18,405 nt of DNA from the NCBI GenBank assembly GCA_900546875.1, contig URET01000024.1, positions 1-18,405 of the forward strand, read 5' to 3'. Source of the DNA: an uncultured Eubacteriales bacterium. GTDB taxonomy: Bacteria > Bacillota > Clostridia > Christensenellales > CAG-314. The notes beneath the pieces were generated by a model that saw nothing but the letters and a program-made list of their open reading frames with translations, searched no databases and was not told the DNA's origin. A program made the position numbers and the translations under genes. Each line of letters begins with the position of its first letter. Within the stretch, counting starts at the first letter, position 1. Shown here in pieces: positions 1-6,039 of this stretch.

Positions 1-2
1 GT

Positions 3-143
3 ACGGCTGAAAAATGGCCGGCGGAAACGCACGGCTGAAAAATGGCCGGCGGAAACGCACGGCTGTAAAAATGATTGCGGAAACGTACGGCTGAAAAATA
101 GCCGGCGGGAATGTACGGCTGTAAAAATGATTGCGGAAAACGC
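3..143. repeat. 28-bp tandem repeat array, five copies, continues upstream
   Basis: Five contiguous copies start at 3, 31, 59, 87 and 115. Each opens with ACGGCTG and ends in GGAAACGC or a close variant; the last copy is 29 bp. Two variants alternate: type A has a GCCGGC core (copies 1, 2, 4) and type B has a TGATTGC core (copies 3, 5), so the second half has a 56-bp higher-order period. The unit length is not a multiple of three and there are no spacers, so it is neither a coding repeat nor a CRISPR array. The first two window bases match the end of a preceding unit, so the array extends outside the window. Function unknown. Confidence 0.9.
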
Positions 144-223
144 ATGGTACTGATGAAGGGCGCAGACGAAGAGAACATATAAAGATGTTACGGAGTTATT
201 TTTGTCAAATGCCTTAAAAACGC

Positions 224-252
224 TTGCAAGCACGGCTTTATTGTGGTATAAT
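224..252 (+). promoter_or_regulatory. Sigma-A promoter of secG
   Basis: A TTGCAA -35 box (224-229) and a perfect TATAAT -10 box (247-252) are separated by 17 bp. TGG just before the -10 (244-246) fits an extended -10. Transcription should start near 259, giving a leader of about 45 nt before secG. No other feature is visible between the repeat array and this promoter. Confidence 0.85.
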
Positions 253-305
253 ACATAGGCTTTTAAAAAAGACGTTAGAGTTCCGTCAGTCCGGAGGTAT
301 ATAAA

Positions 306-557
306 ATGGTTGTAGTGAAAATAATCATGCTTGCGCTTATGGCTATCGCATCCGTGTTTGTGATCGTCGTTGTTATGAAACAAAAAGGTGATTCGGAGGG
401 AATGCAGGCTCTTTCGGGGTCTTCTTCCAGCGAAACCTTTTTCGGGAAAAATAAAGCTAAAAGCAAAGACGCGATGAATAAAAAGCTTACTTATATTGCA
501 TTGGGAGTTCTTGCTTTCTGTTCTATAGTATATTTCATTTTGCAAGCTATTGGCTGA
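306..557 (+). CDS. secG: SecG, preprotein translocase subunit
   Basis: This 83-residue protein matches the size and shape of SecG, the small accessory subunit of the SecYEG channel that stimulates SecA-driven export. It has two hydrophobic segments (about 3-24 and 60-82) joined by a short loop. The loop contains the family-typical stretch after the first helix, with a serine-rich patch (S37-S42) followed by the TFFG motif (44-47), and is then lysine-rich. The ATG at 306 is preceded by GGAGG (293-297). It is the first gene after a good promoter and is followed 24 nt later by an intrinsic terminator. In many Firmicutes rnr (RNase R) lies between secG and smpB; here it is absent. Confidence 0.93.
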   Translation: MVVVKIIMLALMAIASVFVIVVVMKQKGDSEGMQALSGSSSSETFFGKNKAKSKDAMNKKLTYIALGVLAFCSIVYFILQAIG

Positions 558-581
558 GAAGTCAACAAAAAGAAAAAGCAC

Positions 582-609
582 GGTAGTATTAAGGATACTA
601 CCTTTTTTT
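582..609 (+). terminator. Intrinsic terminator between secG and smpB
   Basis: A perfect 8-bp stem GGTAGTAT/ATACTACC (582-589 with 595-602) with a 5-nt loop is followed directly by seven T residues (603-609). The 5' side is A-rich, so it could also work in reverse. It lies between secG and smpB, and no promoter is seen between it and the smpB start 19 nt downstream, so it probably acts as a leaky terminator or attenuator. Confidence 0.9.
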
Positions 610-627
610 ATTAAAAGGCCTTTAATT

Positions 628-1086
628 ATGATCAAAGATAAAAACATAAAAAAAACAGTGGCGTCAAATAAAAAAGCGAGGCATGATTATACAGTCATAG
701 ACTCATTTGAGGCAGGAATACAACTCGTGGGATGCGAGGTAAAGTCCATACGTGCGGGGGAGGTCAACCTCAGAGACAGCTATGCCGTGATCGAAAAAGG
801 GCAGCTGCTTTTGCGGAGCTGTTATATAAAGGTGTATGACAAGGGCAGTTTCAGCAATGTTGACAGTCGCCGTGACAGAAGACTTCTTATGCACAAGCAG
901 GAGATACGCAGGCTTTTGCAGAAGGTAAAGGAAAAGGGTTATACTTTAGTGCCGCTCAGCATGTATTTTGCGGGGTCTCTGGTAAAAGTGGAGCTTGCTC
1001 TTGTTGCAGGCAAAAAGCTTTATGACAAGCGGGAGGCCATAGCGAAAAAAGACATGGAACGTCAGGCAGCAAGGGAGGAGTATTGA
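628..1086 (+). CDS. smpB: SmpB, tmRNA-binding protein of trans-translation
   Basis: The product (152 residues) is SmpB, which binds tmRNA and brings it to stalled ribosomes. Family motifs are clear: CEVKSIRAGEVNLRDSYA near residues 34-51, the CYIKVY strand, the basic RRLLMHKQEI segment, and the GKKLYDKRE block that leads into the C-terminal tail reaching the decoding centre. I chose the ATG at 628 because the protein aligns with SmpB from there; a longer frame from a TTG at 550 would begin inside secG and translate the terminator. The SD (AAAAGG, 613-618) is modest. The stop codon overlaps the next start (TGATG), which indicates translational coupling. No tmRNA gene is visible in the window. 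Confidence 0.95.
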   Translation: MIKDKNIKKTVASNKKARHDYTVIDSFEAGIQLVGCEVKSIRAGEVNLRDSYAVIEKGQLLLRSCYIKVYDKGSFSNVDSRRDRRLLMHKQEIRRLLQKVKEKGYTLVPLSMYFAGSLVKVELALVAGKKLYDKREAIAKKDMERQAAREEY

Positions 1087-1592
1087 TGGAATTGAGTGAA
1101 AAAGCTTGCTCGGTACTCAGTCATCTTGACGCTTTAGGGATAAAATACGAAGTTATAAGGCATAAGGCGGTATTCAGCTGTGAAGAATCCCGTGAAACGG
1201 TAAAAACTCCCGGAGCCGTTGCGTGCAAAAATCTTTTTGTAAAGGACATCAGAAGCGGGATATTTTATCTTATCGTTTTGAAAAGCGAAAAGCATGCCGA
1301 TCTTAAAAGTCTTGCCGGGTACGTAGGTGCGGGCAGGTTTGTTTTTGCGGACGACAATGAGCTTCTGAGCAAGCTCGGGGTGGAAAGGGGAAGTGTTTCT
1401 CCGTTTGCGCTTTTGAATGATAAGGAGAGGAAGGTGCGACTTATGATGGACGAGGAGGTACTTTCCTCAGAAAAAATAAGGTTTCATCCCAATGACAATA
1501 CCGCTACCGTGGTGCTTTCGTCGGAAGACTTTCTGAAGTATGCGGACAGTGTCAGGGCATATATTATGAGGATCAGGACCGGAGGTCGATAA
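1086..1592 (+). CDS. YbaK/PrdX-family aminoacyl-tRNA deacylase
   Basis: The 168-residue protein belongs to the YbaK/ProRS-editing-domain family, free-standing enzymes that hydrolyse mischarged tRNA(Pro) (Ala- or Cys-tRNAPro). Supporting motifs are the lysine in ACKNLFVKD (K48), the GSVSPFALLND signature (102-112) and the C-terminal RFHPNDNTATVVLS block (132-145). The SPF variant is closer to PrdX/ProXp-ala than to bacterial YbaK, but substrate cannot be settled from sequence alone. The ATG at 1086 shares one base with the smpB stop; a TTG at 1083 is also in frame but less likely. It sits with other translation-quality genes, consistent with a proofreading role. Confidence 0.87.
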   Translation: MELSEKACSVLSHLDALGIKYEVIRHKAVFSCEESRETVKTPGAVACKNLFVKDIRSGIFYLIVLKSEKHADLKSLAGYVGAGRFVFADDNELLSKLGVERGSVSPFALLNDKERKVRLMMDEEVLSSEKIRFHPNDNTATVVLSSEDFLKYADSVRAYIMRIRTGGR

Positions 1593-1593
1593 A

Positions 1594-2253
1594 ATGCTGA
1601 AAACAGGTTTAATAACCGCCATGGATAAAGAACTCCAACCTCTTTTGGCGAGGTTTTCCGTCACAGAGAAGCTGGAGGATCCTTTCGGAGTGATCAAAGC
1701 GTATGAGGGAAACAGAGAGATTTTTATTATCCGTTCGGGAATCGGCGAGATCGCTTCCGCTGCCGCAACTCAGCACCTTATTGACGTTTTCGGCGTGGAG
1801 CTTGTGGTCAATTTCGGTATCGCGGGGGCGCTTGAGGACCATTTCCGTCCCGGGGAACTATGCGTGGCAACGGGAGTTTTCCATTACGAATTCAAAACAG
1901 ACGACAGACCCTTGGGCAGATATTACGATCTGCCCGACACGATAATACCCGTAAGTATGAAGTATGTACAGGCATGCGTTGACAAAGGCCTCATACCGGT
2001 AAGGTGTGCTTCCGGTAACAGATTTATAGATGAAAAAGCCGAAAGGGAGTCGCTTTACAAACTCTCCGGTGCGCATATTTGCGATATGGAATGTGCAGGA
2101 GTGGCGCTGACCGCATTCAGAAACGGAGTGGAATGTCTGATAATCAAAGCGGTGTGCGACAGCGAGTCGGGTACCTATTACGATTTTGTTGCGGAATCGG
2201 TAAAATCTCTTTCAGACACTTTTTTGCCCGTAATAAGGAGCGTACTTGTCTGA
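1594..2253 (+). CDS. mtnN: 5'-methylthioadenosine/S-adenosylhomocysteine nucleosidase
   Basis: The 219-residue product is a PNP/UDP-phosphorylase-fold nucleosidase of the MtnN (Pfs) type. It cleaves adenine from methylthioadenosine and S-adenosylhomocysteine, recycling by-products of polyamine synthesis and methylation and releasing the precursor of AI-2 where LuxS is present. Landmarks are the N-terminal glutamate E13 in GLITAMDKE, the VNFGIAGAL turn (72-80), the CDMECAGVAL block with E166, and the catalytic-type aspartate D189 in VCDSESG. GGAGG (1581-1585) lies 8 nt before the ATG. The MTA/SAH role is assigned by these motifs; a related futalosine or nucleoside hydrolase activity is less likely. 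Confidence 0.86.
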   Translation: MLKTGLITAMDKELQPLLARFSVTEKLEDPFGVIKAYEGNREIFIIRSGIGEIASAAATQHLIDVFGVELVVNFGIAGALEDHFRPGELCVATGVFHYEFKTDDRPLGRYYDLPDTIIPVSMKYVQACVDKGLIPVRCASGNRFIDEKAERESLYKLSGAHICDMECAGVALTAFRNGVECLIIKAVCDSESGTYYDFVAESVKSLSDTFLPVIRSVLV

Positions 2254-2278
2254 AATAAAGTACTTTAAGGAGGGTAAC

Positions 2279-2863
2279 GTGTTGGTTGCGGAAACATCGA
2301 GATTAAAGCTTCGGGAGATCACGTTGAACGACGTCGGAGACATCCATATTTACTCTTCAGATCCCGAAAATGTCAGATATATCAACTTCGGGCCCAATAC
2401 CGTGGAACAAACCGAAGAATTCGTCGCAAAAGCGGTAGAGGCGAATAACAGAGTCCCCAGATGCGACTATGAGCTCGGAGCCGTAAGAAAATCCGACGGC
2501 GTTTATATAGGCAGTTGCGGTATCTATACCAGGGATATAAGAGGCGACAACAGTAAGCTTGTCGTCGGGACCGAAGCCGAAATAGGATGGATATTAAATA
2601 AGAAGTATTGGCGTTGCGGCTACGGAACGGAAATAGCAGCCGCACTTATCGATCTGTGCTTTAACAGACTAAAAGTCCACAGAGTCTATGCGAATTGTCA
2701 CACCGATAACGTGGCGTCATACAGAGTCATGGAAAAAAACGCTATGCGTTTCGAAGGCCTTTTCAAAAAAGTCAGGTATGCGGTCATAGACGGAGAAGCA
2801 AGATGGTACGATGTCAGACAGTATGCAATTCTTGAGGATGAGTATTTTAGGTGTCCTAACTGA
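2279..2863 (+). CDS. GNAT acetyltransferase, RimJ/RimL type
   Basis: This 194-residue protein is a GCN5-related N-acetyltransferase of the RimJ/RimL (Acetyltransf_3) group. It opens with the typical SRLKLREITLND strand. It carries the acetyl-CoA loop in EIGWILNKKYWRCGYGTE (RxxGYG form, R112-G116) and the NVASYRVMEKNAMRFEG block (144-160) found in the RimJ/RimL group. The substrate (protein N-terminus or small molecule) is unknown. The start is uncertain: AAGGAGGG (2267-2274) favours GTG 2279 or TTG 2282, while an upstream TTG at 2246 overlapping mtnN by 8 bp has its own AAGGAG. I prefer 2279 because of the stronger SD. It ends the first cluster. Confidence 0.85.
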   Translation: MLVAETSRLKLREITLNDVGDIHIYSSDPENVRYINFGPNTVEQTEEFVAKAVEANNRVPRCDYELGAVRKSDGVYIGSCGIYTRDIRGDNSKLVVGTEAEIGWILNKKYWRCGYGTEIAAALIDLCFNRLKVHRVYANCHTDNVASYRVMEKNAMRFEGLFKKVRYAVIDGEARWYDVRQYAILEDEYFRCPN

Positions 2864-3096
2864 ATCTCCGGACATTTTATATACAAGGATCGGCGTGAAG
2901 GTGCTTTCGGAGCAAAAAGCGAAAAGTACAGAGGCAGGACTTATACGCACGGCAATGCAAAAGCCGGGTCGGAAGATTTTCAGCAGGGTATGGATCCGGG
3001 TGTACCGACGGAGCGGAAAAACGGCGTGAACGTGCTCTCGGAGCAAAAGCGCCGGACAGATCATAAAGCTTATGAATGTATACCGTGCAAAAATGC
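2864..3096. other. Gene-free interval with a decayed direct repeat
   Basis: No convincing gene is visible. Two similar blocks, 2891-2921 and 3022-3051, both read roughly GGCGTGAAgGTGCTtTCGGAG followed by a run of A and GCG, with a few substitutions and one indel. They are 131 bp apart, which is out of frame, so they are not parts of one coding repeat. Sequence after each block keeps weaker similarity, suggesting a decayed tandem duplication. No clear terminator was found for the gene upstream. Confidence 0.6.
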
Positions 3097-3125
3097 TTGA
3101 CTCGTCATTCGGGAAGTGGTATAAT
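3097..3125 (+). promoter_or_regulatory. Sigma-A promoter of the FMN riboswitch-ribU unit
   Basis: TTGACT (3097-3102) and a perfect TATAAT (3120-3125) are 17 bp apart, with TGG immediately upstream of the -10 as an extended element. The expected transcription start near 3132 coincides with the 5' edge of the riboswitch aptamer. Confidence 0.9.
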
Positions 3126-3129
3126 CAGC

Positions 3130-3250
3130 TTGTTTCAGGGGTAAGGTGAAATTCCTTAATCGACGGTGATGGCTGTAGCTTAGTCCGTGAGCGGTAAACG
3201 CAGATTCGGTGTGATTCCGAAACCGACGGTAAAGTCCGGATAAAAATGGA
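3130..3250 (+). promoter_or_regulatory. FMN riboswitch (RFN element) aptamer
   Basis: The conserved RFN blocks appear in order: AGGGGTAAGGTGAAATTCC with its closing CCTTA, CGACGGTGAT, AGTCCGTGAGCGG, the hairpin TTCGG-TGTGATT-CCGAA, ACCGACGGTAAAGTCCGGAT. These match the FMN-binding aptamer found upstream of riboflavin biosynthesis and transport genes. The outer P1 helix looks weak by eye, so the edges are approximate. The location between a sigma-A promoter and ribU agrees with FMN-responsive control of riboflavin uptake. Confidence 0.96.
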
Positions 3251-3299
3251 GCGTTTTTTTCACGCGTGTTTTATCCTACCCTTGGGCGGGATTTTTTTT
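3238..3299 (+). terminator. Riboswitch expression platform: antiterminator versus terminator
   Basis: The last conserved aptamer bases GGAT plus the following AAAA (3238-3245) form a perfect 8-bp stem with TTTTATCC (3269-3276). The ATCC of that segment is also the 5' arm of a terminator hairpin, ATCCTACC-CTTG-GGCGGGAT (3273-3292, one A/C mismatch), followed by eight T residues (3292-3299). The two structures exclude each other. FMN binding would lock GGAT into the aptamer, freeing the terminator, so the switch should turn ribU off when FMN is plentiful. Confidence 0.85.
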
Positions 3300-3313
3300 A
3301 TCGGAGGCCGATA
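3299..3313 (+). promoter_or_regulatory. Small hairpin enclosing the ribU Shine-Dalgarno
   Basis: TATCGG-AGG-CCGATA is a perfect 6-bp inverted repeat with a 3-nt loop. The SD GGAGG (3303-3307) is split between stem and loop, and the last paired base is the A of the ribU start codon (3313). If it forms in the mRNA, it would mask the ribosome binding site and add translational control below the riboswitch. Confidence 0.6.
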
Positions 3314-4083
3314 TGAAAATTAAAAACACGGCGGATGTCCCGGCAACCGAACAGGATCGGATTCTGACGGGCAAAGAAAAAGAAAGCGAACCTGCAGAGC
3401 AGTCGACCGAACCTGCAGGGCAGATGACAGAATCTGCAGAGCAGTCGACCGTTTCCGCTGATCAGACAGCGGGCAGTAAAAAAACATTTGCTCAAAGAGC
3501 GGCGCATGCAGCGGCTAAGACAGCGGTTTTATCTGCTCTGGGGTGTGTATTATATATACTCCGTTTTCCTATCCCGTTTTTATTCCCTTCCTTTCTGGAC
3601 TTTCAGATCTCTGATCTGCCTGCCATACTCGGAGGTTTTTCCATGGGACCTGTGGCCGGTTGCGTCATAATACTTATAAAGTGCGGGCTGAAAGCTCTTG
3701 TGAACGGTTCCTCGTTCGGCGGTATAGGGGATCTGGCCGATATAATAATCGGATGTTCGTTTGTTTTGGTAAGTTCGATCATTTACAGAAAGCACAAAAC
3801 CAAGAAACGCGCTTTGGTAGGACTTGCTTTGGGCAGCGTGACGGCTATAGCGGCTGCAGTTGTGATCAACAGGTTTTTGCTTGTCCCTCTTATGGGAGAG
3901 CTTTACGGATGGGAAGCAATTATCGGCATGACCAGTACGCTTTTCCCGAATGTAACGCAGAGCAATTTCTACAGTTATTATATTCCGTTGGCCGTGATAC
4001 CGTTCAATGCTTTAAGGTGTCTTGTTACGGGGGCTGTCACTTTTCTCATTTATAAGAGATTGTCCGCTATACTGCATTGGTAG
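3313..4083 (+). CDS. ribU: RibU, ECF riboflavin transporter S component
   Basis: From about residue 68 on, this is a substrate-binding S subunit of an energy-coupling-factor transporter, with hydrophobic segments and the RibU-like LDFQISDLPAILGGF (95-109) and GPVAGCVIILIKCGLKALVNGS blocks. It captures riboflavin and would need the shared EcfA/A'/T module, which is not in the window. The upstream FMN riboswitch fixes the ligand assignment. Odd feature: about 65 polar residues precede the membrane domain, including four 7-residue repeats (26-53, consensus E-P/S-A-x-Q-x-T). S components usually have a very short N-terminus. The ATG at 3313 follows GGAGG by 5 nt; no internal start with a good SD is evident. 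Confidence 0.94.
   Translation: MKIKNTADVPATEQDRILTGKEKESEPAEQSTEPAGQMTESAEQSTVSADQTAGSKKTFAQRAAHAAAKTAVLSALGCVLYILRFPIPFLFPSFLDFQISDLPAILGGFSMGPVAGCVIILIKCGLKALVNGSSFGGIGDLADIIIGCSFVLVSSIIYRKHKTKKRALVGLALGSVTAIAAAVVINRFLLVPLMGELYGWEAIIGMTSTLFPNVTQSNFYSYYIPLAVIPFNALRCLVTGAVTFLIYKRLSAILHW
3388..3471 (+). repeat. Four 21-bp coding repeats in ribU N-terminus
   Basis: Four in-frame 21-bp units encode EPAEQST, EPAGQMT, ESAEQST and VSADQTA. Units 1 to 3 are close at the DNA level (shared CTGCAG and CAGTCGACCG pieces); unit 4 has drifted. The peptide is polar, uncharged to acidic and likely disordered at the cytoplasmic side of the transporter. Confidence 0.85.
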
Positions 4084-4136
4084 CGGGTTGTCGCGGAAAA
4101 AATAAGCTTTTAATGAAGCGTTAATCTGAGGGTGGT

Positions 4137-4625
4137 ATGATCAAAGCGGAAGACATAAGAGAATATGTATCTTTAAGTCCCGATGAAACTAAGAAAATAG
4201 GATACGATCTCGCAAAAAGCTGTGTCGGAGGCGAAACGTTTCTGCTTTCGGGAGAGCTTGGAGCGGGCAAAACGGTTTTTGCCAAGGGCTTTGCCGAAGG
4301 ACTCGGAATTTCGGATAATGTCACGAGTCCCACCTTCGCCGTACACAATTCTTATTCCGGGAAGCTCATACTTAATCACTTTGATTTCTACCGCTTTGAA
4401 ACTCCCGAAGAAGCCGCCCTTTTAGGACTGGACGAGTTTTTCGGCAGGAGCGAAGGAGTTTGTCTTATCGAGTGGTGGCAGAACGTGGAAAAACTTCTCC
4501 CCCGAAGCTGTACGGAAGTAAGGATCTCGGCGCTTTCGGAAAACAAAAGAAGTATCGTTGTAAATACAAAAAACTTCGGTTTCGCCGGCGGCAAAGTCAG
4601 TGAGATGTCGGATGGCGGCGTTTGA
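4137..4625 (+). CDS. tsaE: TsaE, ATPase of tRNA t6A synthesis
   Basis: The 162-residue product is TsaE (YjeE), the P-loop ATPase that works with TsaB and TsaD to place threonylcarbamoyl on A37 of ANN-decoding tRNAs. It shows the Walker A GELGAGKT (39-46), the TSPTF switch segment (63-67), the HFDFYRF motif (81-87) and IEWW (111-114), all diagnostic for the family. The C-terminal 20 residues beyond the core are variable. The ATG at 4137 has a GAGG-type SD (4128-4131). It heads a small cluster in which tsaB-rimI follows after one intervening gene, matching the usual Firmicute t6A neighbourhood; tsaD is not in the window. Confidence 0.95.
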   Translation: MIKAEDIREYVSLSPDETKKIGYDLAKSCVGGETFLLSGELGAGKTVFAKGFAEGLGISDNVTSPTFAVHNSYSGKLILNHFDFYRFETPEEAALLGLDEFFGRSEGVCLIEWWQNVEKLLPRSCTEVRISALSENKRSIVVNTKNFGFAGGKVSEMSDGGV

Positions 4626-4649
4626 TTTGTTTATTTCCGAGGAGGTATC

Positions 4650-5861
4650 ATGAGAGTTACGAAAAAAGCTTTTATCGGCAAAAGCATAGCCATATGCTGT
4701 CTTATACTGCTTGTGGTTTTTATGTGCCTTCTTAAAACTGATACAAGTATCTCCGAATGGTGGACCCGGAATATTGCACGTCCCATCATATGGCTGGGCG
4801 GCCATATAACAGGTATATTTCCCTTTTCTTTTTTTGAGCTCTTCATAATTCTTTCCGTTATAGGGATTTTGGCGTGGATAGTTTATTCATGTGTGCTGAT
4901 ATCACGAAGAAACTTTCCGCGTCTTTTATCGCTTTTTATGTCGGTAGTAATTGCGGTGCTTTCCGTTGTCGGCGTGTATATTGCGTCCGCGTCTTTCGGG
5001 TATAATCGTGCGGAGCTGGACTTATACGGATATGAAGGCGTTATGGATTTCGAGGACGCAGAAAGAACAGTTCTGCAATTCGTCGAAGAGGTCAATGCTC
5101 TGGGCGAAAGCATGGAAAGAGACGAGGAAGGTCTGACTGTTTGTCCTTATACAGTTCGGGAGCTCAACGATCTGCTTATAAAAGAGTATGAAAAACTGAA
5201 CGGAGATTATTTTGGATACTATACTCCCGCCGCCAAAGGTATACTGAATAAAACTATCATGAGTGAGCTCGGTATTCTGGGAGTCTTTTTTGCGCCCTTC
5301 GGCGAACCCAATTACAATCCCAATGAAAACGAAAACGGTCTGCCGCTCACTATTGCACATGAGATGGCCCATGCGCACGGGATTATGAGAGAAAACGAAG
5401 CGGATGCCGTAGCTCTTTACATATGCATAAACAGCGACGATGATTATATCCGCTACTGCGCTTATATCGACTGCTTCAGTACTATGGTGGATATCCTTTC
5501 ATATTATTCTTCCGGAAAGAAATACTTCGGAGAACTGAGTTACATGGTGGCAGCGAGCGAAAAAGTGAAAGCCGATATAAATGATTCTCAACAGCCTGTT
5601 TCATCTTACGGCATAATATCAAAAATAGGGAATTGGATGAACGACCTCTATCTTACCCTTATGGGCAGAGACGGTACCAATGACTATTCCAATCTGCCCG
5701 ACGTTATCTATCCCGATCCGGGCCCGGTCATTGTGCCCGACCCTGGAACCGGAAGCGTTGAACCGATTCAGCCTCCCGAAATAATCATAAACAGTTATTC
5801 GCTTGTGCAAAATCTTGTGATATCCTATTGTATAGAAACCTTTGAGTTGCAAACCGAATAA
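4650..5861 (+). CDS. DUF3810 family membrane protein, zinc-metalloprotease-like
   Basis: The 403-residue protein fits the DUF3810 family. Three membrane segments are visible (about 12-28, 61-83, 93-113). They are followed by an extracytoplasmic or soluble domain with a zincin motif HEMAH (237-241) and a downstream ENEAD (248-252) that could supply the third metal ligand. The family is thought to contain peptidases, but its substrate is not known. The last 50 residues include a proline-rich stretch (YPDPGPVIVPDPGTG, 354-368) of the kind seen in wall-spanning linkers. It sits between tsaE and tsaB-rimI, 24 bp after tsaE, with GGAGG (4641-4645) before the ATG, so it is probably co-transcribed; no functional link to t6A is known. 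Confidence 0.8.
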   Translation: MRVTKKAFIGKSIAICCLILLVVFMCLLKTDTSISEWWTRNIARPIIWLGGHITGIFPFSFFELFIILSVIGILAWIVYSCVLISRRNFPRLLSLFMSVVIAVLSVVGVYIASASFGYNRAELDLYGYEGVMDFEDAERTVLQFVEEVNALGESMERDEEGLTVCPYTVRELNDLLIKEYEKLNGDYFGYYTPAAKGILNKTIMSELGILGVFFAPFGEPNYNPNENENGLPLTIAHEMAHAHGIMRENEADAVALYICINSDDDYIRYCAYIDCFSTMVDILSYYSSGKKYFGELSYMVAASEKVKADINDSQQPVSSYGIISKIGNWMNDLYLTLMGRDGTNDYSNLPDVIYPDPGPVIVPDPGTGSVEPIQPPEIIINSYSLVQNLVISYCIETFELQTE

Positions 5862-6039
5862 AACGGCACAGATATGTTTTGGAAAGTCCGGCTCAGACGT
5901 ACAGGTAGGGGCAGGAATTCCGGAAACAATTTGATCAAGTCTTATGACTAAGTGAAAAATATACGGTTGTTTGTTTTAGTGTTCTGAAGAGAAGGGAGAT
6001 CGGGCAGTGCAGCGATCGATTTTGAGAGGGAACGGCTAT

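Noticed and set aside
3..143. CRISPR array
   Set aside because: The 28-bp units are directly contiguous with no spacers, and no cas genes are present.
550..627. Longer smpB frame from TTG 550
   Set aside because: It would overlap secG and translate through the terminator hairpin; SmpB homology begins at ATG 628.
2811..3029. 72-residue plus-strand open frame overlapping the end of the GNAT gene
   Set aside because: No SD, no family resemblance, and it runs through a direct repeat that changes frame between copies.
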